Origin: Caballeronia humi
GTDB lineage: Bacteria > Pseudomonadota > Gammaproteobacteria > Burkholderiales > Burkholderiaceae
NCBI RefSeq assembly: GCF_001544475.1
Contig: NZ_FCNW02000009.1
Span: 62,001-126,000, forward strand
Length of the DNA: 64,000 nucleotides
Direction of reading: 5' to 3'
A model generated the notes under the pieces. The model ran no database searches, was not told where the DNA came from, and was given only the letters and a program-made list of their open reading frames with translations. Position numbers and translations under genes: made by a program. This document shows, in pieces, positions 1-7,682 of this stretch (the stretch's first letter is position 1; each line of letters opens with the position of its first letter).

Positions 1-1
1 C

Positions 2-298
2 AAGCTCGAACGCTGGCCGTTGCGGCTTGCGGAATCGGAAGCGGAGCCGGAATTGCCGCCGACCTTCGTCAGCAACACAATCGAAGTGCTCGGATTTCTC
101 GCGCTCCGGGACAAGGGCATCACGTTCGTGCCGACCTTCCTCGTGCGCGATGCGCTGGAAAGCGGCGCGCTGGAAATCGTGCTGGGCGACTTCATCGACC
201 AGACCGTCACGTTCTGGATTCTCTGGCCCGCGAGCCGTTATGCGTCGCCGAAGCTGCGCGTGTTTATCGATTACGTGGCGGAAAATCTGCGGGTCTAG
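2..298 (+). CDS. LysR-family regulator, C-terminal fragment
   Basis: This is the 3' end of a gene that begins outside the window; the frame is open from base 2 to the TAG at 296-298. The roughly 98 visible residues look like the last part of a LysR substrate-binding domain: a stretch around GFLALRDKGITFVPTFLV followed by an aliphatic/aromatic strand (TVTFWILWPASRY) and a closing helix (LRVFIDYVAENL), as in LysR proteins that end just after the effector domain. The HTH is not visible, so the subfamily cannot be assigned. It is followed after about 120 bp by an oxidoreductase gene on the same strand, which may be a target, but this is only inferred from position. Confidence 0.75.
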   Translation, partial: KLERWPLRLAESEAEPELPPTFVSNTIEVLGFLALRDKGITFVPTFLVRDALESGALEIVLGDFIDQTVTFWILWPASRYASPKLRVFIDYVAENLRV

Positions 299-416
299 TG
301 CGGACTCGGATGTCCGCAATGTTCGGATTACCGGCCCGTTTATCTTCAATACGATCGTCCCTACTATTCCGGCGTCGCCGCGTTTCATGGCGCGGTCTTT
401 AATCGGAGAGGGAATC

Positions 417-1517
417 GTGAAGAAAATCAGAGTGGGCGTGATTGGGCTCGGGCATTGGTCGGAATACGGGCATTTGCCTTCGTTGAACCTGCTGCCGGAG
501 TACGAACTGACGGCGGTCTACAGTCGCAGCGCGCAAAAAGCCGCGGCGCTCGTCGAGCGGCATGGGTTCAGGTACGCGGCGGCGTCGCTGGAGGAACTGG
601 TTTCACATCCGGAAGTCGATCTCGTGCTCGTTTTGACGCCTGCGTTCCAGCATGAAGAAGGCATACGCGCCGCAATCGCGGCGGGCAAGGACGTGTACTG
701 CGAGTGGCCGCTGACGCCGAGCACGGCATTATCGAAGGAATTGCTCGCCTTGGCGGAGAAGGCGGGAGTGCGGACGATCGTCGGTTTGCAGCGGCGTCTG
801 AATCCCGGCTATTGCTATCTGCGCGACCTGCTCGCGCGCGGCGAGATCGGCGAAGTGCGCTCGGTGCGGCTGCATGTGAGCGTCGAGTATTTTCAGCGCG
901 AGCGGCCTGCTTCGCTCTATTACACGGTCCCCGAGGAAAATTTCTCCAGCCTGTTGTCGATCTACGGCGGACATTTTCTCGATGCGCTGTTCAACACGAT
1001 CGTGGGTTTCCCGGAAAGCCTGTCGGCGCTGACCGTCAATCAGTTCAAGGAAGTCACGCTGATCGAAACCGGCGAGACGCTGCCGCACAGCAGTGCGGAT
1101 CAGGTCGTCCTGGCTGGGACGTTCGCGAACGGCGCCGTGCTGAGCGTGCATCTGGAGGCGGGCAAACGGAACAACCACGGCGTCCAGCTCGACATCACGG
1201 GCAGCAAGGGCGACCTGAAACTGTGGAACACGACGAGTTTCGGAGATGCACCGAACCGCATCGAAATCGCGCGCGGCGACGGGCAGCCGCTCGCGCCGCT
1301 CGACGTTCCGACGGACTACGACTGGCTCCCGCCGAGTGATCTTGGCGCGAGCGTGCGGGAGCTGGCGAACCTCTACGCGGCGCATGCGCGCGACGTGCGC
1401 GAAGGCACCGCATCCGCACCCACCTTCGCCGATGCGATCCGCATGCACGAACTGATCGGGCAGATCGTGGAGTCGGACCGGAGCGGGACGCGGGTTGCGC
1501 TGCCTGCTCGATCATGA
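417..1517 (+). CDS. Gfo/Idh/MocA-family oxidoreductase, Gal80-like EWP variant
   Basis: The 366-residue product has an N-terminal Rossmann fold with the dinucleotide motif GVIGLGHWSEYGH near residues 6-18, and the C-terminal alpha/beta sheet domain of the family (usual length 330-390). I chose the GTG at 417 because it follows a GGAGAGGGA ribosome-binding stretch and leaves the Rossmann strand at the N-terminus; the frame is open further upstream but that extension looks non-coding. The catalytic Glu-Lys-Pro motif of this family reads Glu-Trp-Pro here (about residue 96), as I recall for Gal80-like members, so the usual lysine is missing. Such enzymes normally oxidise sugars, inositols or their derivatives with NAD(P). 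A DeoR regulator and MFS permease follow, suggesting a small carbohydrate-use cluster. Confidence 0.8.
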   Translation: MKKIRVGVIGLGHWSEYGHLPSLNLLPEYELTAVYSRSAQKAAALVERHGFRYAAASLEELVSHPEVDLVLVLTPAFQHEEGIRAAIAAGKDVYCEWPLTPSTALSKELLALAEKAGVRTIVGLQRRLNPGYCYLRDLLARGEIGEVRSVRLHVSVEYFQRERPASLYYTVPEENFSSLLSIYGGHFLDALFNTIVGFPESLSALTVNQFKEVTLIETGETLPHSSADQVVLAGTFANGAVLSVHLEAGKRNNHGVQLDITGSKGDLKLWNTTSFGDAPNRIEIARGDGQPLAPLDVPTDYDWLPPSDLGASVRELANLYAAHARDVREGTASAPTFADAIRMHELIGQIVESDRSGTRVALPARS

Positions 1518-1560
1518 TATTTTGTGCTCGATTATGATTGTTTGCACATAACCGAGCACA
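1505..1560 (+). promoter_or_regulatory. Direct and inverted repeats upstream of the DeoR gene (putative operator)
   Basis: Two near-identical copies, TGCTCGATCATGAT (1505-1518) and TGCTCGATTATGAT (1525-1538), start exactly 20 bp apart, about two helical turns. The second copy also begins an inverted repeat: TGTGCTCG at 1523-1530 pairs with CGAGCACA at 1553-1560. The arrangement lies between the oxidoreductase stop and the DeoR start. Such repeats next to a DeoR/GlpR gene are commonly its own operator; that role is inferred. Confidence 0.5.
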
Positions 1561-1562
1561 CC

Positions 1563-2357
1563 ATGCAACGAACACGACAAGACGCATCCGAAGGACTTCT
1601 CCCCGACGAACGCGAACGCCTGATCCTGGAGCGTCTGCGCGCGCAGGGCCGGGTACTCGCGTCCGAACTCGCCGCCGACTTCCAGACCTCCGAACACACA
1701 ATCCGCCGCCACCTGCGCGACCTCGCGAGCGCGGGGCACTGCAAGCGTGTTTACGGCGGCGCGCTCCTGACCTCGCCAGCAGGGAGCGCCGCTTCGGTGC
1801 GCATGACCGAAGCCGTCGATCGCAAGGCTTCGCTCGCCGCCACCGCCGCGTCGATCGTCCGGCGCGGGCAGATCATCCTGCTCGATGCCGGCTCGACCAA
1901 TGTCGCGATCGCCGCTGCGCTGCCAGACGACGCCGACCTCACCGTCGTGACGAATTCGCCGCAAGCGTGCGCGCTTCTCGTCGACCGGCCGGGCTTCGAG
2001 GTGATCCTGATCGGCGGCCGCGTCGGGCGGCAGACGGCGGGCGCGGTCGGCGCGACGGCGCTCCTGCAAGTCCAGCAATTGCGCGCGGACCTGTGCTTTC
2101 TCGGCGCGTGCGCGTTCGATCCGGCGGAAGGCGTCGCCGCCTTCGACGCCGAGGACGCCGAACTCAAGCGCGCGATGGTCAAGGCGAGCGGACTGACGGC
2201 GATCGCGGTCACCTCGGAGAAAATGATGACGGCGGCGCCGTTCGTGGTGACGGCGGCATCGTCGGTGGATTATCTGATCGTCGAGGCGGGTCTCGACGGC
2301 GGCCGGCTGGCGCAACTCGAAGCCGCCTGCGACAACGTCATGGTGGCCTCGTCATGA
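1563..2357 (+). CDS. DeoR/GlpR-family transcriptional regulator
   Basis: The 264-residue product matches the usual 250-270 length of DeoR/GlpR repressors. The N-terminus has the family winged HTH: ERERLILERLRAQGRVLASELA followed by the recognition helix TSEHTIRRHLRDLASAG and the wing motif RVYGGAL (about residues 14-75). The rest is the DeoRC sugar-phosphate sensing domain, with DAGSTN (phosphate loop) and the IGGRVGRQTAGAVG segment. The start at 1563 was chosen because it puts the HTH at the usual distance from the N-terminus; an earlier in-frame codon would run through the repeat-rich operator. Its stop codon overlaps the start of the MFS gene (ATGA), so both are translated from one mRNA. 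The ligand is probably a sugar phosphate. Confidence 0.88.
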   Translation: MQRTRQDASEGLLPDERERLILERLRAQGRVLASELAADFQTSEHTIRRHLRDLASAGHCKRVYGGALLTSPAGSAASVRMTEAVDRKASLAATAASIVRRGQIILLDAGSTNVAIAAALPDDADLTVVTNSPQACALLVDRPGFEVILIGGRVGRQTAGAVGATALLQVQQLRADLCFLGACAFDPAEGVAAFDAEDAELKRAMVKASGLTAIAVTSEKMMTAAPFVVTAASSVDYLIVEAGLDGGRLAQLEAACDNVMVASS

Positions 2358-3514
2358 AACCAGTGAAAGAACGAATTGCAACGCTCGCGGTGTTTCTCGC
2401 GAATGGTTTCGGGATCGGCGCGTGGGCCGTGGAAGTCCCGCGCATCAAGGAAAGCCTGGCGCTCAGCGATACCGCGCTCGGCATCGCGCTCTTCGCTTTC
2501 GCGCTGGGCGCGATCGTCGCGATGCCGCTCGCCGGGCGGCTCGCGCCGCGCTTCGGCAGCGGCCGGGCGACGGCGCTCCTCGCGGTGGCGTTCGTGATCG
2601 CGCTGCCATTGCCCGCGCTGATGCCGGGATTCCTGCCGCTCTGTATCGCGCTCCTCGTGCTCGGCGCGTCGAACGGCGCGCTCGACGTCTCGATGAACGG
2701 CCACGCCAGCACGATCGAAACCGAATGGCGCGCGCCGATCATGTCGTCGTTTCACGCGGCGTGGAGCGCGGGCGGATTGCTCGGCGCGGCTTCGGGGGCG
2801 CTGATCCAGACGTGGGGCGGCGGGATTGTCGGCGGGCTGGCGTGGCCGGCGGTTTTCATCGGCGTGATCGTCGTCGCGGCGGCCTTGCTGGCGTTGCGCG
2901 ACATCGGCGAGCGGGCGGCCGATTCCGGCGGCGGCCTCGCGCTGCCGAGCGCCGGCGTGATGCGGCTCGCGGCGCTCGCGTTCCTCTGCATGATGGTGGA
3001 AGGCGCAGTCGCGGACTGGAGCGCGGTTTTCCTGCGCTCGACGCTCGAAGGCGATGCGAGCGTCGCCGCGCTCGGCTACTCGGCGTTCGCGCTGTCGATG
3101 GCGGCGTGCCGGATCGTCGGCGATGTATCCGTGCGGCGCTTCGGGCCGAGCACGGTGGTGGCGATCGGCGGGCTGATCGCAGCGACGGGGCTCGCGCTCG
3201 TGCTCGGGCTGCCGAACGTCGTGACGGCGTGCCTGGGCTTCGCGCTTGTCGGCATCGGCCTGGCGAACATCGTGCCGGTGATTTTCAGCGCGGCTGGGCG
3301 CTCGACCGCGACGCCGGCCATCGGCGTATCAATGGCGGCGACAGCGGGTTATGCGGGCTTTCTCGTCGGTCCGCCGCTGATCGGGCTGGGCGCGGGGTTT
3401 GTCGGGCTGCGGCTCGCGCTGGGGGTGCTGGTGGCGGCGGCGCTGATCGTGTGCCTGTTCGGCGGCCGGGCGGTGAGCCAGCCCGGCGGCGTTGCCGCGA
3501 CCGCGGGAAATTGA
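2354..3514 (+). CDS. MFS transporter (YbjJ-like)
   Basis: The 386-residue hydrophobic protein has about 12 membrane segments. The first begins at IATLAVFLANGFGIGAWAVEVP and the MFS loop 2-3 signature appears as LAGRLAPRFGSGRATA. A conserved-looking GASNGALDVSMNGHA stretch lies in the fourth to fifth helix region, which recalls YbjJ-type and related sugar or unknown-substrate MFS carriers. The ATG at 2354 overlaps the TGA of the DeoR gene, so the two are translationally coupled. Together with the upstream oxidoreductase this suggests import or export of a carbohydrate-like substrate, but the sequence does not show which one. Confidence 0.82.
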   Translation: MKPVKERIATLAVFLANGFGIGAWAVEVPRIKESLALSDTALGIALFAFALGAIVAMPLAGRLAPRFGSGRATALLAVAFVIALPLPALMPGFLPLCIALLVLGASNGALDVSMNGHASTIETEWRAPIMSSFHAAWSAGGLLGAASGALIQTWGGGIVGGLAWPAVFIGVIVVAAALLALRDIGERAADSGGGLALPSAGVMRLAALAFLCMMVEGAVADWSAVFLRSTLEGDASVAALGYSAFALSMAACRIVGDVSVRRFGPSTVVAIGGLIAATGLALVLGLPNVVTACLGFALVGIGLANIVPVIFSAAGRSTATPAIGVSMAATAGYAGFLVGPPLIGLGAGFVGLRLALGVLVAAALIVCLFGGRAVSQPGGVAATAGN

Positions 3515-3599
3515 GCGCTGCGCGGCGTCTGGCGCGATGGTCGGTCGCCGTGTGCGTCGCGTTGTGCCTCGAACGGCCGCCGCGCGCGCCGGCCGCGCA

Positions 3600-4244
3600 C
3601 TAACCCGCCACGCCTCTTAGCTCCTTCAGATGCTTGTAAATCGTCGCGCGTCCCATTCCGAGGACGTTCGCGACGTAATTCGCCGCGCTTTTCCCCTTGA
3701 AAGCGCCTTCGAGATGCAGCGCCTCGACCAGTTCGCGCCGATGATGCCGCGACAGCGAATTCAGGCTCAACTGCCGCTCCTTCAGCCAGCCGTGCAGGAA
3801 CGCGTTGATGCGTTCCTGCCAGTCGTCTCTAAAAAGCTCCTCCGGTTGCGGGACGACGCCCACGCCCGTCATGAAACGGTCGAGCACGCTGCGCACGTCC
3901 TCGAAGACCGCGATATTGAAGTTGATGCACATCAGGCCGACCGGCGCGCCTGCGTCGTCGAACAGGACCGTGCTCACGCAGCGCATCTTGCGGCCATCCC
4001 AATTCAGTTTTTCGTACGGCCCGACTAGCCGGTCCGACGCCGTGTGGTCGACTTCGTCGAGCGCCGAGTCGTCGCCGATCTCGCGCTTCGACAGATTGTT
4101 CGCGATATAGGCGACGGTCTGCGTCGAAAGGTCGTGGATCACGACTTCGGCGTAGGGGAAAAAGAGCAGGGCGGTGCCTTCGGCGACGTGGCTGTATCGT
4201 TCGAGGAGCAGCTTGCGGACATCGGACGGGGGCTTTTTCTTCAT
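3600..4244 (-). CDS. YheO/DauR-like PAS-HTH transcriptional regulator
   Basis: The 214-residue protein has the two-part layout of the YheO/DauR family. The N-terminal PAS-like domain (about residues 15-130) contains FFPYAEVVIHDLSTQTVAYIAN, and a C-terminal HTH (about 165-210) reads YVANVLGMGRATIYKHLKEL. Family members often control amino-acid catabolic genes; DauR represses D-arginine use. The gene is transcribed away from an aminotransferase 197 bp upstream, and an inverted repeat lies between them, so control of that aminotransferase is a reasonable inference. It converges with the MFS gene downstream, with about 85 bp between their stops. Confidence 0.85.
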   Translation of the reverse strand: MKKKPPSDVRKLLLERYSHVAEGTALLFFPYAEVVIHDLSTQTVAYIANNLSKREIGDDSALDEVDHTASDRLVGPYEKLNWDGRKMRCVSTVLFDDAGAPVGLMCINFNIAVFEDVRSVLDRFMTGVGVVPQPEELFRDDWQERINAFLHGWLKERQLSLNSLSRHHRRELVEALHLEGAFKGKSAANYVANVLGMGRATIYKHLKELRGVAG

Positions 4245-4368
4245 GGATGACGTACGAGCGATCGTTCGGGCGCGGCCGGGAGCCGCCTACATTACCTCAA
4301 TTGCTTTTCGCGGCCGCCTCATCTTGCGAGCGTGCGACGCGGTGTTGCGGTTTCCAGTCTTAGTTTAA

Positions 4369-4384
4369 TGGACAATCGAGTCCA
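4369..4384. promoter_or_regulatory. Inverted repeat in the divergent regulator/aminotransferase promoter region
   Basis: TGGAC (4369-4373) and GTCCA (4380-4384) form a perfect 5-bp inverted repeat with a 6-bp spacer, and the flanks extend it with one mismatch. It is 58 bp upstream of the aminotransferase start, next to a TATATT hexamer at 4401-4406 that could be a -10 element. It is a candidate operator for the YheO-like regulator. Confidence 0.4.
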
Positions 4385-4441
4385 GTTAGTATTTTTAGTC
4401 TATATTCGTAGCCATTCGCTTTTCGACTCAAGGAGAACACG

Positions 4442-5566
4442 ATGAAGATCAGGGATTTCGGTGTCGAACGCTGGATGGACGAGTACGAGACGAAATGCGT
4501 GTACAACCTCGCGGAAACCTGCGTGGAGTCGCTGACGGTCGATCAGTTGCTCACGCTGACGGGCAAGCAGGACAGCATTCTCGACGAGTTGCGCGCGCTC
4601 AAGCTGACGTACGGCGCGATTGAAGGCTCGGCGCGGCTGAGGAAGGTGATTGCGTCGATGTACGAGCGGCAGGATGCGGCCAACGTGATCATCACGCACG
4701 GCGCGATCGGCGGGAATGCGCTCGTGTACGAGACGCTCGTCGAACCGGGCGACACGGTGATTTCCGTGCTGCCGACGTATCAGCAGCACTATTCGATTCC
4801 CGAAAGCTACGGCGCCGACGTGCGCATCCTCAAGCTGCGCGAGGAGAACGCGTTCCTGCCCGATCTCGATGAACTGCGCAGTCTCGTGAACGACAGGACG
4901 CGCCTGATTGCGATCAACAATCCGAACAATCCGACTGGCTCGCTGATGGACTCCGGGTTTCTGACCGAAGTGGGCGAGATCGCGCGGTCGTGCGGCGCCT
5001 ACGTTTTGTGCGACGAGGTGTATCGCGGCACCGATCAGGCAGGCAACGGCTACACGGCATCTATCGCGGATGTCTATGAGCGCGGCATCAGCACGGGCAG
5101 CATGTCGAAGACGTATTCGCTCGCGGGGCTGCGGCTCGGCTGGATCGCGGGGCCGGAAGAGCTGATTCGCGCGGTGACGGTGCATCGCGACTACAACACG
5201 ATCAGCGTCGGCATGGTCGATGATCATTTTGCTTCGATCGCGTTGGAAAATCGCGCGGCGATTCTGAAGCGTAATCACGAGATCGTGCGTACGAATCTGG
5301 CGATTCTTGATGCGTGGGTGGCGAAGGAGCCGGCGATTTCTTATATCAAGCCGAAGTCGGGAACGACGGCGCTTCTTAAATACGACTTGCCGATGTCGTC
5401 GCGCGATTTCTGCACTGGGTTGATCGAAGAGACTGGTGTGATGTTTACGCCCGGTAGCGCGCTCGATATGGAAGGGTATGTGCGCATTGGGTATGCGAAC
5501 AATCGGGGCGTTCTGGAGGAAGGGTTGGGGAGGGTGTCGGGGTTTTTGGGGAAGCGGGGGCGGTAG
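4442..5566 (+). CDS. PLP-dependent aminotransferase (class I/II)
   Basis: The 374-residue product is a fold-type I aminotransferase. It has the NNPNNPTGS loop (about residues 160-168), the DEVYRG Asp/Tyr pair that contacts the PLP pyridine ring, the SMSKTYSLAGLRLGW segment whose lysine forms the Schiff base (near residue 223), and a C-terminal arginine region (EGYVRIGYAN) for the substrate carboxylate. A strong AAGGAG ribosome-binding site sits 6 bp upstream of the ATG. A PAS-HTH regulator is divergent to it. The overall look resembles aminotransferases annotated near capreomycidine-synthase-like proteins, but the amino donor cannot be told from sequence. A hairpin terminator follows the stop. 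Confidence 0.87.
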   Translation: MKIRDFGVERWMDEYETKCVYNLAETCVESLTVDQLLTLTGKQDSILDELRALKLTYGAIEGSARLRKVIASMYERQDAANVIITHGAIGGNALVYETLVEPGDTVISVLPTYQQHYSIPESYGADVRILKLREENAFLPDLDELRSLVNDRTRLIAINNPNNPTGSLMDSGFLTEVGEIARSCGAYVLCDEVYRGTDQAGNGYTASIADVYERGISTGSMSKTYSLAGLRLGWIAGPEELIRAVTVHRDYNTISVGMVDDHFASIALENRAAILKRNHEIVRTNLAILDAWVAKEPAISYIKPKSGTTALLKYDLPMSSRDFCTGLIEETGVMFTPGSALDMEGYVRIGYANNRGVLEEGLGRVSGFLGKRGR

Positions 5567-5572
5567 TTTTTG

Positions 5573-5600
5573 GGACGCATCCGTGATAGCCGATGCGTCC
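5573..5600 (+). terminator. Putative intrinsic terminator after the aminotransferase
   Basis: GGACGCATC (5573-5581) and GATGCGTCC (5592-5600) form a perfect 9-bp stem with a 10-nt loop, just 6 bp after the aminotransferase stop. The T tract that follows is weak (TTACTAAC), so termination efficiency is uncertain. It also separates this gene from the convergent beta-helix gene. Confidence 0.55.
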
Positions 5601-5672
5601 TTACTAACGTGCCGCACAGAATACCGAGTCACCGGTGCCAAAATCAGAAGGCGAATTGAAACCCCATGACCG

Positions 5673-6880
5673 TCAAGGAGCGCAAATACTGGCGATGAGA
5701 CTATTGCAATCGTCGGGCCTGTTATAGCTGACAGTTGCTCCGCCGGTAATGGTCAGATTTGCACCTTCGCGCGCGAAGATGCCTCCGCCGGTGCCAGCGG
5801 GCATGTCAAAGTCTGATGGGAGGTCAACAATAAATCTGTAATGAGCAGGCAGGGTGGCGTTGTTGGTAATCTTGGTTGAAGCGCCAGAAAGCGTCAGTGA
5901 TCCGGATTCAACAAAGACTGCCCCACCAGACGATGGAGTGGGCATGCCGAACTTTTCTATAATGTCCTTAAAGAAGTTGTCTGATAGATGAATTTTTTTA
6001 TTTAATCTAGATAAATCCGACATTTTTTCAGTTACATAAGAATTCATGTTGTCCCGAGTGTACTTAGTGTAATTATCGTTAAGCGAACTGTCTTTAATTT
6101 CTACGGTCGAACCCTCTATATACAGGGCTCCGCCACCGCGACCGCTCGACGCCTTCTCTATCGTGGTGCGAAGCAGATCGAGCTTGCCATTTTTGCTGTA
6201 AATCGCTCCACCATGAATGTTTGCGGAAACTAATTTAATTTTTTTGAATCGCTCAAGGAAAGGTTTCCTCCTGTTTGCAGGATCGCCCCACCCAAACCTC
6301 CGATGGCATTAGTTCGACTTAGCGCGTCGTAATAGGTTTCGCCGTAAGCTTCGGAATCAGTTATCGTGACGCTCTCTAAAGAAACATTGCCGCCGTTTTG
6401 ATAAATGGCGCCGCCGCGTAATGACCTACCGTTGGATAACGTTAGATTTTTTAGAGTCAGATTTCCTTCCAACACTAAAAAAATTCCCATATCATCTCCG
6501 ACGGCCTGGCCTACTTCAATTGATTTGAGACAACCTCCAGAATAAGATAAAGCATCGCAAATTGTTTGAGAGACGCGGTTTCGCCCCATCGGTTTAATCG
6601 TGGCTCCATTTCCTTCGATAGTCAGTTTGGTTGTGATGGTTTTCAATGCGCGTTTATCGAAGGTTTTTCGGTCCCAAAGATAGTTCTGTGCCGATTTCTC
6701 TATAACATAGTCGCAGTGGGGTTCAAGGTACAAAATGTCGCCTTCCGTGGCGTTTTCGATAGCCTTCTGAAGATCCTCGCCATGACACGCTACGTTTTTG
6801 TTGGCGGCGGACGCCTGCGTAGCGGCGAAGGACGCGAAAATCGCCATCGCGTAAAGAAGTACGGATAATAAACGTCGCAT
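5673..6880 (-). CDS. Secreted beta-helix repeat protein, interrupted by a -1 frameshift at A7
   Basis: The first open frame (6880-6230, 216 residues) starts with a signal peptide (MRRLLSVLLYAMAIFASF, ending ATQASA). It runs through repeated Gly-Gly-Ala-hydrophobic turns (RGGAIYQNGG, LGGAILQTGG) typical of right-handed beta-helix or polymorphic outer-membrane repeats, then stops at TAG just after an A7 run. Shifting back one base at that run restores a frame that continues with the same repeats (GGAIYSKNG, GGGALYIEG, GGAVFVESGSLTLSG, GGGIFAREGANLTITGG) to 5673. The full product would be 402 residues and extracellular or surface-exposed. No autotransporter barrel or anchor is evident. It may use programmed frameshifting or transcript slippage, be a pseudogene, or contain a sequencing error. 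The region is clearly AT-richer than its neighbours, which suggests acquisition by transfer. Confidence 0.65.
6239..6245 (-). other. A7 slippery heptamer in the beta-helix gene
   Basis: On the coding strand the run reads tcA AAA AAA tta in the zero frame, the canonical X XXY YYZ phasing for tandem -1 slippage. A -1 slip at its last codon bypasses the TAG at 6232-6230 and joins the downstream repeat frame exactly. An AGGAGG sequence lies 21 nt upstream (6272-6267), farther than the spacing usual for stimulatory Shine-Dalgarno elements. No strong downstream hairpin was seen. Confidence 0.45.
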
Positions 6881-6991
6881 ACGATTGCTCCTGAAAAATA
6901 CTAACGCCTCGATTAATAATAGTTTTTGCCGGCCGTCTCATTATTCAGGTTTTAACTCGGTTGCAAACGGTCTTACACGAAAAATTACAAA

Positions 6992-7477
6992 CTACGTAGG
7001 CCTATTTCTTTTAATCAGATTCAACTCAAGAAATCTCACTCCCTCGACCGGATTAAACACATAAGCGTCGATTTCCACGAAACCCAGCGATGCATAAATC
7101 TGCTGGGCGGCGGTCATGTCCGGCAGCGTATCGAGCCTCATTTTCCGGTAGCCCGCCTTCTTTGCGGTTTCGATGATGAGCATCGCCAGCTTTCTGCCAA
7201 GCCGCTGCCCTCGACCTGGAGCGCGCACATAAAGCCGCTTCATTTCACAGATATCGTCGCCGATCGGCCGCATCGCCACGCAGCCGATCACTTCGCCGCC
7301 CTCCCACGCGAGAAATACGCGTCCTTCCGGCGCCGCGTATTTACCAGGCAGGCTCGCCAGTTCCGAATCGAAGTCCTGAAAGCCCAAGTCGACGCCAAGC
7401 CCGTCCGCATACTCACGAAAAATACTTCGAACGGCTTCGACGTCATCGGGAAAAAGCGCGGCACGGATATCGGTCAT
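6992..7477 (-). CDS. GNAT-family N-acetyltransferase
   Basis: The 161-residue protein fits a single GNAT domain. The acetyl-CoA binding motif A is visible as MKRLYVRAPGRGQRLGRKL (R/Q-x-x-G-x-G/A loop, about residues 88-106), preceded by the motif D strand VIGCVAMRP and followed by the motif B segment ASLGFVEIDAY. The N-terminal region (YADGLGVDLGFQDFDSELASLP) resembles small GNATs that act on amino acids or amino-acid analogues. It is alone between the beta-helix gene (same strand, about 110 bp away) and a divergent hydrolase. The substrate is unknown. Confidence 0.85.
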   Translation of the reverse strand: MTDIRAALFPDDVEAVRSIFREYADGLGVDLGFQDFDSELASLPGKYAAPEGRVFLAWEGGEVIGCVAMRPIGDDICEMKRLYVRAPGRGQRLGRKLAMLIIETAKKAGYRKMRLDTLPDMTAAQQIYASLGFVEIDAYVFNPVEGVRFLELNLIKRNRPT

Positions 7478-7682
7478 CGTCCAGATCCAGTCCTGTTATT
7501 AAGCGGGCAGTTTAAAACGACCACCTGTGTCAAGTCGCACATGTCCGCAAGCGTTTCGAGCTTTCCCGTCCTACACTTCGTATCCGAATCATCAGACTCA
7601 TGCTTAAAGCCAAGCGCTTGTTATCGCGTTCGCCCGCACAACGCAACTTTTGCACCGAAATCACGCACGGCATGAGGTTCCC

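Noticed and set aside
27..416. N-terminal extension of the Gfo/Idh/MocA oxidoreductase frame
   Set aside because: Overlaps the LysR fragment and the intergenic gap, is Arg/Ser-rich and would precede the Rossmann strand; the GTG at 417 has a ribosome-binding site.
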